A stretch of 64,000 bases of DNA from Dyella_D sp052115385 (GTDB lineage Bacteria; Pseudomonadota; Gammaproteobacteria; Xanthomonadales; Rhodanobacteraceae), in the NCBI RefSeq assembly GCF_052115385.1, contig NZ_JBFRGP010000014.1, forward strand, positions 66,206 through 130,205, read 5' to 3'. The translations under genes and the position numbers were made by a program. The notes beneath the pieces were generated by a model. The model saw only the letters and a list, made by a program, of their open reading frames with translations. It searched no databases and had not been told where the DNA came from. Positions within the stretch are counted from its first letter, which is position 1; each line of letters starts with the position of its first letter. This document shows, piece by piece, positions 35,024 to 42,773 of this stretch.

Positions 35024-35901
35024 GCGACTTCCATATCGACAAGCGCCAGGTCCGCCGCAACTTCGGCCGCGCCGCGCGCACCTACGAACAGCACGATGCC
35101 TTGCAGCGCGAAGTGCAGAACCTGCTGCTGGAACGGCTGGACTTCTATCTGGAAACGCCCGGCCTGGTGGTCGACGTCGGCGCCGGCACCGGTCGCGGCG
35201 CGGCGCTGCTGAAAAAGCGCTACGCCAAGTCGCAGGTGCTGGCGACCGATCTCGCGCTGCCGATGCTGCGCGCGGCGAAGCAGCATGCGAGCTGGTTCAA
35301 ACCGTTCCAGCGCGTGTGTGCGGAAGCCACCGCGCTGCCGCTGCCCGACCGCAGCGTGGACGTGCTGCATTCCAACCTGTGCTTCCAGTGGATCGACGAC
35401 CTGCAGGCGCTGTTCGGCGAATGCGCGCGCGTGCTGAAGCCCGGCGGCCTGCTGCTGTTCTCCACCTTCGGCCCGGACACGCTGAAGGAACTGCGCGCAG
35501 CCTGGGCGCAGGCCGACCAGCAGCCGCACGTCAGCCGCTTCCTGGACATGCACGACCTGGGCGACGCGATGATCGCCGCCGGCCTGCGCGACCCGGTGCT
35601 GGACGTGGACCGCTACACCCTCACCTACAGCGAGCCACGCCTGCTGCTGAAGGAGCTGCAAGGCCTGGGCGCCACCAACGCCGACACCACGCGCGAGCGC
35701 GGCCTTACCGGCAAGCGGCACTACCGGCAGATGCTGGAAGCGTACGAAGCGCTGCGCGTCGGTGGCCGCATCCCGGCCACCTGGGAAGTGGTGACGGCGC
35801 ATGCGTGGGGTCCGCCGAGCGGGCAGTCGCGCCGCGTGCAGGGCGGCGGCGAGATCGCCAGCTTCTCGGTCGACAGCCTGCGCGGTTCGCGCCGGCGCTA
35901 G
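35020..35901 (+). CDS. bioC: Malonyl-ACP O-methyltransferase
   Basis: A 293-residue SAM-dependent methyltransferase that masks the malonyl carboxyl group so that fatty-acid synthesis can build pimelate. The SAM motif is VVDVGAGTGRGAALL. The family-typical N-terminus is KRQVRRNFGRAARTYEQHD, followed by LHSNLCFQWIDDLQ and FSTFGPDTLKELR. The ATG lies inside the bioH stop (ATGA). The stop overlaps the stop of the opposing MBL gene in the four bases CTAG, so the two transcription units are directly abutted. Confidence 0.95.
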   Translation: MSDFHIDKRQVRRNFGRAARTYEQHDALQREVQNLLLERLDFYLETPGLVVDVGAGTGRGAALLKKRYAKSQVLATDLALPMLRAAKQHASWFKPFQRVCAEATALPLPDRSVDVLHSNLCFQWIDDLQALFGECARVLKPGGLLLFSTFGPDTLKELRAAWAQADQQPHVSRFLDMHDLGDAMIAAGLRDPVLDVDRYTLTYSEPRLLLKELQGLGATNADTTRERGLTGKRHYRQMLEAYEALRVGGRIPATWEVVTAHAWGPPSGQSRRVQGGGEIASFSVDSLRGSRRR

Positions 35902-36773
35902 GCGCCGAAGCGGTTGAGCGGCAGGCTCAGGTAGCGCACGCCTTGCTCGTCCGGCGGCGGCAGGCGGCCGCCGCGGATATTCACCTGCAGCGCGGGCAGC
36001 AACAGCCGCGGCACGGGCAAGGTGGCGTCGCGTGCGGTGCGCAGCGCGACGAACGAAGCTTCGGTGGCGCCATCCTTCACGTGCACATTGCCGTGGCGCT
36101 GCGCGGCGATGCTGCTCTGCGCTTCGGCGCTGCGCGAGATGGGCGGATAGTCGTGGCAGAGGAACAGCCGCGTGTCCGCCGGCAGCGCCAGAATCCGCTG
36201 GATCGATGCGTACAGGCGCGTGGCGTCGCCACCGGGGAAATCGCAACGCGCGGTGCCGGTTTCCGGTGCGAACAGCGTATCGCCCACGAAAGCCGTATCG
36301 CCGATCAGGTACGTAAGGCCATCGTCGGTGTGGCCGGGCGTGGCCATCACCCGGATCTCCATCACGCCGGCATGCAGCACGTCGCCATCGCGCAGCAGTC
36401 GATCGAACTGGCGGCCATCCGGCACGAACTCCTCGCCCAGGCCGAACAGCGCCTTGAAGCGCGACTGCACGCTTACGATGCCCGCGCCGATGGCGAGTCG
36501 CGCGCCGAAAGCGTCGCGAAGATGATCGCCGGCGCTGAGGTGATCGGCGTGAGCGTGGGTCTCCAGGATCCATTCGACGGTGAGCCGCTGCTCGCGCACA
36601 TAGGCCATCACCGCGTCCGCCGATGTGGTCGATACGCGGGCGGCGGCTGCGTCGTAGTCGAGCACCGGGTCGATCACCACCGCGGAGCGGCCTTCGTGGA
36701 CGACGTAGGTAAAGGTGTTGGTGTCGGCGTGGAAAAACGCGTGGACGTCGGGTTGCAGCGGTGATGACGGCAT
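35898..36773 (-). CDS. MBL-fold metallohydrolase, ETHE1/Blh-like
   Basis: A 291-residue metallo-beta-lactamase-fold protein. The metal site includes THAHADH (H73, H75, D77, H78), TPGHTDDG and GDTLF. The single-iron-type pattern and the TFTYVVHEGRSAVVIDPVLDYD opening resemble ETHE1 persulfide dioxygenases and Blh proteins, which oxidise glutathione persulfide. No rhodanese domain is fused, although a rhodanese gene lies nearby in the opposing operon. A glyoxalase II role is less likely given the motif spacing. Confidence 0.82.
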   Translation of the reverse strand: MPSSPLQPDVHAFFHADTNTFTYVVHEGRSAVVIDPVLDYDAAAARVSTTSADAVMAYVREQRLTVEWILETHAHADHLSAGDHLRDAFGARLAIGAGIVSVQSRFKALFGLGEEFVPDGRQFDRLLRDGDVLHAGVMEIRVMATPGHTDDGLTYLIGDTAFVGDTLFAPETGTARCDFPGGDATRLYASIQRILALPADTRLFLCHDYPPISRSAEAQSSIAAQRHGNVHVKDGATEASFVALRTARDATLPVPRLLLPALQVNIRGGRLPPPDEQGVRYLSLPLNRFGA

Positions 36774-36862
36774 CTGGCCTACCTCGCCTGCATGCCAGTG
36801 GACGGCATGCGTTGGAAACAGCGCACATAGTGCGACGCGACGGCAGCCCTTGTCATCTCGCT

Positions 36863-37055
36863 CGTCATTCCGGCGCAGGCCGGAATCCAGTAGTGGGGCG
36901 CGTCATGGAGCGTGGCGCTTCAAGGCGTGCTCTTGGACGTTCTGGCGACAACCGGACACTGTCGCTACTGGATGATTCGCTTCGCTCACCCCTTCGGGGC
37001 CGCCCTGCGGGCGTTCTTCGCGCTACGCGCTCGTCCGGCCTGCGCCGGAATGACG
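36863..37055. repeat. CGTCATTCCGGC inverted repeat, copy 2, with a 60-bp insert in one arm
   Basis: The left arm (36863-36890) equals that of copy 1 at 30985. The right arm is split: CTGGAT at 36968-36973 and the remaining TCCGGCCTGC... at 37034-37055 are separated by 60 bases that contain CCTTCGGGGCCGCC and CTACGCGCTCG. The element fills the core of the 456-base gap between the MBL gene and tag. The rest of the gap (36774-36862 and 37056-37229) shows no supported gene. Confidence 0.75.
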
Positions 37056-37229
37056 GTTGCTTACTCTTCGCAAGTATCCTCGGCCACGTCCATGTCGGGA
37101 TGTCGCCATTGCAGCAGCGTGTGCGCCTGGATCGCGCAGCGCATCCCCAACTCAATCAGCGCGCCGACACCGTCGATCAACCCGGCGCACCACTTCGCCC
37201 GGCCCGTCAGGGAGGGGAGAGCGGGATAG

Positions 37230-37790
37230 TCAGTGGCGGAAGCAGGTGGTGATGTGGTCGTCGACCATGCCGGTGGCCTGCATGAAGGCGTAGCAGATGG
37301 TGGTGCCGACGAAGCGGAAGCCGCGCTTCTTCAGGTCCTTGCTCATGCGGTCGGACAGCGGCGTGCTGGCGGGGACCTGGCTGCGATCGCGCCAGCGGTT
37401 CTTCACCGGCTTGCCGTCGACGAACGACCATAGATGCGCATCGAGGCTGCCCACTTCGTCGATCAGCTTCAGCGCCGCCTGCGCATTGCCGCGCGTGGAC
37501 GAAAGCTTCAACCGGTTGCGCACGATGCCCGCATCGAGCATCAGCTTTTCCAGCTCGCGATCCTTCATTGCCGCCACGCGAGCGATGTCGAAATCATGGA
37601 ACACTTCGCGATAGCGCTCGCGCTTGACCAGCACCGTGCGCCAGGACAAGCCCGCCTGCGCGCCTTCCAGGATCAGGCATTCGAACAGCAGGCGCTCGTC
37701 GTGCAGCGGCACGCCCCATTCGGTGTCGTGGTAGTCGCGTTCGATCTCGCTGCCGGCGGCCCAACTGCAGCGGGTGAGATGGTCGGCCAT
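37230..37790 (-). CDS. tag: DNA-3-methyladenine glycosylase I
   Basis: A 186-residue helix-hairpin-helix glycosylase that excises 3-methyladenine from DNA. Diagnostic blocks are RCSWAAGSEIERDYHDTEWG, LFECLILEGAQAGLSW (with the substrate-recognising Glu and Trp), VGTTICYAFMQATGMVDDH and a terminal TTCFRH. The likely zinc ligands are C8, H20 and the Cys/His of the last block. The gene is on its own, and no Ada-type operator is seen. The ATG at 37790 is the only reasonable start. Confidence 0.95.
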   Translation of the reverse strand: MADHLTRCSWAAGSEIERDYHDTEWGVPLHDERLLFECLILEGAQAGLSWRTVLVKRERYREVFHDFDIARVAAMKDRELEKLMLDAGIVRNRLKLSSTRGNAQAALKLIDEVGSLDAHLWSFVDGKPVKNRWRDRSQVPASTPLSDRMSKDLKKRGFRFVGTTICYAFMQATGMVDDHITTCFRH

Positions 37791-37822
37791 GCGTGTGCTC
37801 CGGAAGGGAGACGCAGCATAGC

Positions 37823-37853
37823 GGGAGAGTCGCCATGGGGTGGCAACTCTCCC
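37823..37853 (-). terminator. Hairpin between the MHYT gene and tag
   Basis: The stem is GGGAGAGT-GCCA / TGGC-ACTCTCCC with one mismatched pair and a TGGGG loop. It lies nine bases beyond the MHYT stop codon on the minus strand. There is no strong U-run. Confidence 0.45.
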
Positions 37854-37862
37854 CGGACGCCG

Positions 37863-38606
37863 TCAGATGGTGATCGCCTCGCGCCGGCGCTGGCGCATAT
37901 GGTTGAGCACTAGCACCACCACCAGCAGCACCAGCACCACGGCGAAGATACTCACGCCGAGATTTTCGCCGCGCAGGCCGTCCGCGTAGCCAGCCGGCAA
38001 TTGGCCGCCGTTGTCTTCGATATTCACCGCGGCCATGCCGGTGTAGTGCATGCCGCAGACGGCAACGCCCATCACCAGCGCGCTGCCGGCCATCTGCGCC
38101 ATGCCGCGCAGGTTGAAGGCCAGCCACAGCGCGGCGATCGAAGCGACGATCGCGATCAGCACCGACAGCGCCACGATGCTGACGTCGTAGGTGATGAAGG
38201 CGCCCATCAGCACTGCCGTCATGCCCAGGTAGTGCATGCCCGCCACGCCCAGGCCCATGCACACGCCGCCGGCGACCAGCTTGGACCAGCTGAAGCCACC
38301 GCTGCCGGCGATGGCCAGGCCCAGCGAACAGGCGCCGAAGGCGAGCACCGCCGACAGCGAGGTGCGGGCCAGGTCGTAGGTAACCGGCATGCCCATGTCG
38401 CAGGCCAGCATGGCGATGAAATGCATCGCCCAGATCGCGCCCACACCCATCGCCGCGCCGGCGGCGAGGATCGCGGCGGTGCGCTGGCGGCTGCTCTGCG
38501 CCAGCGGAATGCCCACCGCCAGTTGCAGCGCGGTGTACGAGCCGAGGATCGAGATCAGGTACGAAAGAGCGATCAGCATCCAGCTATAGCTTTGATGCGC
38601 GGCCAT
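37863..38606 (-). CDS. MHYT-domain integral membrane sensor protein
   Basis: A 247-residue protein with seven predicted membrane helices. Three MHYT motifs are present: MHFIAM (61-66), MHYLGM (124-129) and MHYTGM (186-191). The His and Met residues are thought to bind copper and to sense O2, CO or NO. Usually MHYT domains are fused to GGDEF/EAL or kinase domains. Here the protein ends after the seventh helix with a short basic tail (NHMRQRRREAITI), so it is a stand-alone sensor whose partner, if any, is not adjacent. Confidence 0.9.
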   Translation of the reverse strand: MAAHQSYSWMLIALSYLISILGSYTALQLAVGIPLAQSSRQRTAAILAAGAAMGVGAIWAMHFIAMLACDMGMPVTYDLARTSLSAVLAFGACSLGLAIAGSGGFSWSKLVAGGVCMGLGVAGMHYLGMTAVLMGAFITYDVSIVALSVLIAIVASIAALWLAFNLRGMAQMAGSALVMGVAVCGMHYTGMAAVNIEDNGGQLPAGYADGLRGENLGVSIFAVVLVLLVVVLVLNHMRQRRREAITI

Positions 38607-38723
38607 GGCACTTCTCCTTGAGTCACGTGGAATTGGAAACGTCCTGCCGTCGGCGCGGCTGCGCCGTTGGCGTCTGCCATGGGTCCGGGCCGGGGCCGGC
38701 CCCCCCTGCTTACTGCCAGTTCG

Positions 38724-39509
38724 TCAGTGCGAGATTTCGAGAATGCAGCTGGCCGCGCCGTGGCTGCGGCAGAACAGGTTGCGTACGAACACGGTCTGCG
38801 GCTCGACCGATCCGGCGAGCACGCCTTCGAGGTAGCCGCTGAAAAACCGGCAGCCGGACTGGCTGCCCGGTGAGCACAGCGGGCTGTTCTGGATCAGCAT
38901 CTGGCCGTCGCGCCAGTCGACGCTGGCCAGTTCGCGCATGGCCGGCACGGCAATGCGCTTGATCGCATCGACCAGACTGAGCTTGGCGCCCATGGCGAAG
39001 TCGCGCTTGTACACCCAGGCGCCGGTGCGCCGGCCGGCCAGATGCAGCGAGGCTTCGCGTGCATCCGCGGCCACGGCATGTTCGAGATTGCGCAGCCAGG
39101 GATAGATCTTCGGATAGTCGCGCGCCAGCTGGGGCAGCGTGCTTTCCACCTGATGCACGTCGGGGCCGGCGCTTTGCATCGGCGACAACGGTGCGGGTGC
39201 GGGCGCGGCAACCGGCGCGTGTCCTGGCCCGGGCGCTTGAGCGAACGCGCTTTGCGCCGCCAGCGGCGGCCGCCCTTCGGCGATGCCCGCTTCGAAGCTC
39301 AGCACGCGGCTATGCGTGGCCAGTGCTTCTTCCATCGCGAGCTGCCGGTCGGTGGGACCGCGCACGATCATGGTCAGCCAGGTACCCCGGCTGTCCTGGG
39401 ATAAACGTTGCCGCACCAAGGTGAAACCGTTGGCGACCACTACACGGCCGAGTTCCACCAGCAATCCTTCGCGGCGGTCCGAAAGGACCTGCACCTCCAG
39501 CTCGATCAT
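38724..39509 (-). CDS. ACT-like plus V4R-domain protein
   Basis: A 261-residue cytoplasmic protein. The N-terminal 75 residues read like an ACT domain (EVQVLSDRREGLLVELGRVV ... LTMIVRGPTDRQLAME). A Pro/Ala-rich linker follows (about 85-115). The C-terminal part, from about 150, matches the V4R fold, ending with CRFFSGYLEGVLAG and FCRSHGAASCILEI, whose Cys and His could bind zinc. V4R domains sense small hydrophobic molecules or act as adaptors. The combination suggests a ligand-responsive regulator without a DNA-binding domain. The partner is unknown; the EamA gene is divergent. Confidence 0.65.
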   Translation of the reverse strand: MIELEVQVLSDRREGLLVELGRVVVANGFTLVRQRLSQDSRGTWLTMIVRGPTDRQLAMEEALATHSRVLSFEAGIAEGRPPLAAQSAFAQAPGPGHAPVAAPAPAPLSPMQSAGPDVHQVESTLPQLARDYPKIYPWLRNLEHAVAADAREASLHLAGRRTGAWVYKRDFAMGAKLSLVDAIKRIAVPAMRELASVDWRDGQMLIQNSPLCSPGSQSGCRFFSGYLEGVLAGSVEPQTVFVRNLFCRSHGAASCILEISH

Positions 39510-39760
39510 CTTTCCCCCCGTGGTCGATGCTGGTTTAAATTGTGAACGGCAACATGAGTCATGCGATCAAGGCAAAATGTGATGCCTTTCTAGAAACTCG
39601 CATTGCGTCTCGCATTCAATGGTTGGCTCGGCGCGCGCTCTACACGCGGCCTTCACGCAAGCGCCTCGTCGCGCGCCGATCCCTCTGTAAGCTTGCGCAT
39701 TGCTGACTCCCTCCACCGATGCCGCGCCACCCGCGCGGCGAAAAATAATGCGCAGGCCCC

Positions 39761-40648
39761 ATGTCCTCGAATGCTTCCCGACGCGGCGCGGTCGCCGCGA
39801 TGTTCGTCACCATCCTGATCTGGGCGTATAGCTGGGTGGTGATGAAGCAGGTGCTGCAGCATGCGGGGCCGTTCCAGTTCTCCGCGTTGCGCTACACGCT
39901 GGGTGCGCTAGTGCTGTTCGGCGCGCTGCTGGCGATGCGCCAGTCGCTGCGTCCGCCGCCGCTGCTGCCGACCGCCTTGATCGGCCTGTGCCAGACCGCC
40001 GCATTCCAGGGGCTGGGGCAATGGGCGCTGGTCGAAGGCGGCGCGGGTCGCGTCGCGCTGCTCGCCTACACGATGCCGTTCTGGGCGGTGCTGCTCGCGT
40101 GGGTGGTGCTGCATGAAAAACCCACGCCGCGGCATTGGACCGGCCTCGCCTTCGCGGCGCTGGGCCTGGTCTGCATCATCGAACCGTGGCGCGGCCTGGG
40201 CAGCGGCGGCAGCACGCTGCTGGCGATCGGCGCGGGCGCGGCATGGGCGATGGGTACGGTGTTGAGCAAACGCATGTTCCAGCGTCACCGCCCGACACCG
40301 TTGAACCTCACCGCGTGGCAGATGCTGTTCGGCGCGCTGGGCCTGTGCGTGGTCGCACTGCTGGTGCCGCAGCGGTCGATCGAATGGACCCCGGGCCTGA
40401 TGGCCGGGTTGGCGTATAGCGTGGTGTTCGCGTCGAGCGTGGCGTGGGGCTTGTGGCTGTTCGTGCTGCAGCGCCTGCCGACCGCGGTGGCGAGCCTGTC
40501 CAGCCTGGGCGTGCCGATCGTCAGCGTGCTGCTGGCGTGGGCGATCCTGCAGGAGCAGCCGTCGGCGATGGAGTGGCTTGGGATCGCGCTGGTGCTGCTG
40601 GGTCTGCTGGCGGTGAGCGGCGTGCGCCTGAAGAAAGCGTCGACGTAG
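39761..40648 (+). CDS. EamA/DMT-family exporter
   Basis: A 295-residue membrane protein with ten predicted helices in two EamA repeats. The first starts at VAAMFVTILIWAYSWVVMKQ and the second at LAIGAGAAWAMGTVLSKRMF. The family exports amino acids and other metabolites (RhaT/YdcZ-like). Both repeats and the loops between them are complete. The upstream 251-base gap (39510-39760) holds no gene I can support. A REP-like doublet lies just after the stop. Confidence 0.9.
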   Translation: MSSNASRRGAVAAMFVTILIWAYSWVVMKQVLQHAGPFQFSALRYTLGALVLFGALLAMRQSLRPPPLLPTALIGLCQTAAFQGLGQWALVEGGAGRVALLAYTMPFWAVLLAWVVLHEKPTPRHWTGLAFAALGLVCIIEPWRGLGSGGSTLLAIGAGAAWAMGTVLSKRMFQRHRPTPLNLTAWQMLFGALGLCVVALLVPQRSIEWTPGLMAGLAYSVVFASSVAWGLWLFVLQRLPTAVASLSSLGVPIVSVLLAWAILQEQPSAMEWLGIALVLLGLLAVSGVRLKKAST

Positions 40649-40660
40649 AAACGCTGCCGC

Positions 40661-40737
40661 AGGTTGGGGTGAGCCGCAGGCGAACCCCAACCTCGCGACC
40701 ACATCGTTGGGGTTCGCCGATGGCTCACCCCAACCTA
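40661..40737. repeat. REP-like doublet, copy 3
   Basis: Units at 40661-40691 and 40706-40737 in inverted orientation belong to the same family as 12957-13046 and 14548-14638. The spacer here is only 14 bases, against 26-27 in the other copies. It lies between the convergent EamA and dehydratase genes. Confidence 0.8.
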
Positions 40738-40751
40738 CGAGGTGGTGGTGG

Positions 40752-41699
40752 TTACCAGGGCAGCGCGTCGAGATCGACGTTGCCACCGGTCAGCACCAGG
40801 CCGACGCGGCGGCCGGCGAAGTGCTCGGGCTGCTTGAGCACCGCGGCGAGCACGGTGGCGCTGGAGGCTTCGACTACCAGCTTCAGTTCGCGCCACAGCA
40901 GCTTCATTGCTGCGATCACTTCTTCGTCGGTGACGGTGATCACTTGCGTGCGGTGCGCGCGCAGCGCCTCGAAGTTCGGCTCGCCGATCAGTGCGCGCAA
41001 ACCGTCGCAGATCGTGTCCGGCTGGAACGATTCGATGCGCGCGCCGCGCGCCAGCGACTGCGCCGTATCGTCGGCGCCCGCGGGCTCGGCGCCATACATC
41101 GTCAGCTCCGGCTGCAGGCCATGCGCGGCGATCGCGCAGCCGGCAGCGAGGCCGCCGCCGCCGATCGGAGTGATCAGCGCATCCAGGCCTTCGACCTGGC
41201 GCAGAAATTCCAGCACCAGGGTGCCCTGCCCGGCCATCACGCGCGCATCGGCGTAGGGATGGACCATCTCGGCGCCGGTCTCGCGCTGCACGTCCGCCGA
41301 CATGGCTTCGCGCGCGGCCTGGGTCGGCCCGCAGCGATGCAGCACGGCGCCAGCCTGTTCGATCGCCTCCAGCTTGGCGCGCACCGCGCCCTCGGGAACC
41401 ACTACGTGCGCCGGGATGCCACGCGTGGCCGCGGCCATCGCCAATGCATTGCCATGGTTGCCGGAGGAATGCGTGACCACGCCGTGCGCGGCCCGTGCGT
41501 CGTCCAGCGACCACACCGCATTGCAGGCGCCGCGGAACTTGAAGGCGCCGCCGCGTTGCAGGTTCTCGCATTTGAAGTGCAGCTGCGCACCGGACAGCGC
41601 ATCGAGGCGTGCGCTGCGCAGCACCGGCGTCACCGTGGCGTAGGGAGCGATGCGCGCGGCGGCGTCGCGGATCTGGTCGAGGTCGGGCAACAAGCTCAT
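40752..41699 (-). CDS. Threonine/serine dehydratase-family PLP enzyme
   Basis: A 315-residue fold-II PLP enzyme. The Schiff-base Lys is K54 in GGAFKFRGACN, the phosphate/substrate loop is SSGNHGNALA (78-87) and the PLP-phosphate glycine loop is GGGGLAAG. No ACT domain follows, unlike IlvA at the left edge, so it is a catabolic serine/threonine dehydratase or a serine racemase-like enzyme. The frame remains open to 42176, but the ATG at 41699 overlaps the upstream epimerase stop (ATGA) and matches the family N-terminus. The exact substrate cannot be told from sequence. Confidence 0.88.
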   Translation of the reverse strand: MSLLPDLDQIRDAAARIAPYATVTPVLRSARLDALSGAQLHFKCENLQRGGAFKFRGACNAVWSLDDARAAHGVVTHSSGNHGNALAMAAATRGIPAHVVVPEGAVRAKLEAIEQAGAVLHRCGPTQAAREAMSADVQRETGAEMVHPYADARVMAGQGTLVLEFLRQVEGLDALITPIGGGGLAAGCAIAAHGLQPELTMYGAEPAGADDTAQSLARGARIESFQPDTICDGLRALIGEPNFEALRAHRTQVITVTDEEVIAAMKLLWRELKLVVEASSATVLAAVLKQPEHFAGRRVGLVLTGGNVDLDALPW

Positions 41700-42706
41700 G
41701 GCAATTCGATCTCCACGCCGCAGCGGAAGCGGCGTTCGGTTCCAGGTTCGAGGCGGATCGCATCTTCGCAATCGGCCCGGTTGAAGGCATCGGCCCAGCT
41801 TTCCATCGGTTCCAGCGCCACCGAGCGGCGCACGTCGCGCGTGGCGGTGTCGGCGGTGAACACCAGCATCACACCGGACTCCTGCCACACCGCCAGGCCC
41901 AGGCCGCTGTCCGGATCGCGCAGGCGCGTGCGGGCGCGGCCGTCTTCGTCGAGCCGCAACTGCGCGTAGGCGTGGTTGATCTCGTGGGCGCCGATCAGGC
42001 GCGGGCGGCGGAAATCCAGCGCGGGCTCTGCCTGCATCGGCACGTGCGCGGCCATGCCGGGCAGCGGGATGTAGTTGGCGTCGGTGCGCACGATCGTCTC
42101 GGCGGGAATCTGCAGCTCCCACGCATCGGCCGGCGCGTCGCCGAGACGGAAGTACGGGTGCCAGCCGAAGAAACATGGCGCGGCGTGTTCGCCCACGTTG
42201 CGCATGTTCGCCTCCAGGGTCAGGCCGCTGGCATCGAGCAGATAACTGATGCTGAGGTCGATCGCGAACGGATAGCCCGGATGCACGCCAGGACGGATCG
42301 CCGAGGTGCGGAATTCGGCGCGCGCGCCCCGCTCATCGGCGCCGAAGGTGGCCAATTCGAAATCCACACCGCGCACGAAGCCATGCCGCGCCGCGCGCTG
42401 CGCGCCTTCCACGCCGGGCTGCAGATCGTAGGTGGCGCCGTCGAAGCGGTAGCGCGCGTCGTCGATGCGGTTGGCGAACGGCGCCATGATGGCGAAGCGC
42501 GAGCTGGGCCGGCTGTCCAGCTCGGCGGCGTCGCGGTAGCCGTCGGCGAGGTCCAGCGTGGCCGCGCCGAGGGTCTGTTCCAGCCCGATCACGGTGGCGC
42601 CGCGGCGCGCGATGCGCACGCGGCGGCCGCGGGCGGGGTCTTCCAGCACCACGATGTCGTGGGGGCCCACGTGGCTGGGTTCGGCGCGGTAGGCGGGGCT
42701 CGGCAT
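41696..42706 (-). CDS. Aldose 1-epimerase (GalM-like) family protein
   Basis: A 336-residue beta-sandwich mutarotase-like protein. Typical elements are the early Arg in FANRIDDARYRFDG, HGFVRGVDFE with the catalytic-type His, and the second His in FFGWHPYFRLG. The active Glu is probably in LEPMESWADAFNRAD. These enzymes interconvert the anomers of sugars. The gene precedes the dehydratase with a four-base stop/start overlap and is divergent from pepN across 67 bases. Its sugar specificity is not visible. Confidence 0.85.
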   Translation of the reverse strand: MPSPAYRAEPSHVGPHDIVVLEDPARGRRVRIARRGATVIGLEQTLGAATLDLADGYRDAAELDSRPSSRFAIMAPFANRIDDARYRFDGATYDLQPGVEGAQRAARHGFVRGVDFELATFGADERGARAEFRTSAIRPGVHPGYPFAIDLSISYLLDASGLTLEANMRNVGEHAAPCFFGWHPYFRLGDAPADAWELQIPAETIVRTDANYIPLPGMAAHVPMQAEPALDFRRPRLIGAHEINHAYAQLRLDEDGRARTRLRDPDSGLGLAVWQESGVMLVFTADTATRDVRRSVALEPMESWADAFNRADCEDAIRLEPGTERRFRCGVEIELP

Positions 42707-42773
42707 CGACTTGTCCTGATCCGAAAATGCCGCATGTTAGCCTGAACCGTCTCCGCAGCCTGCCAATGTCCTC

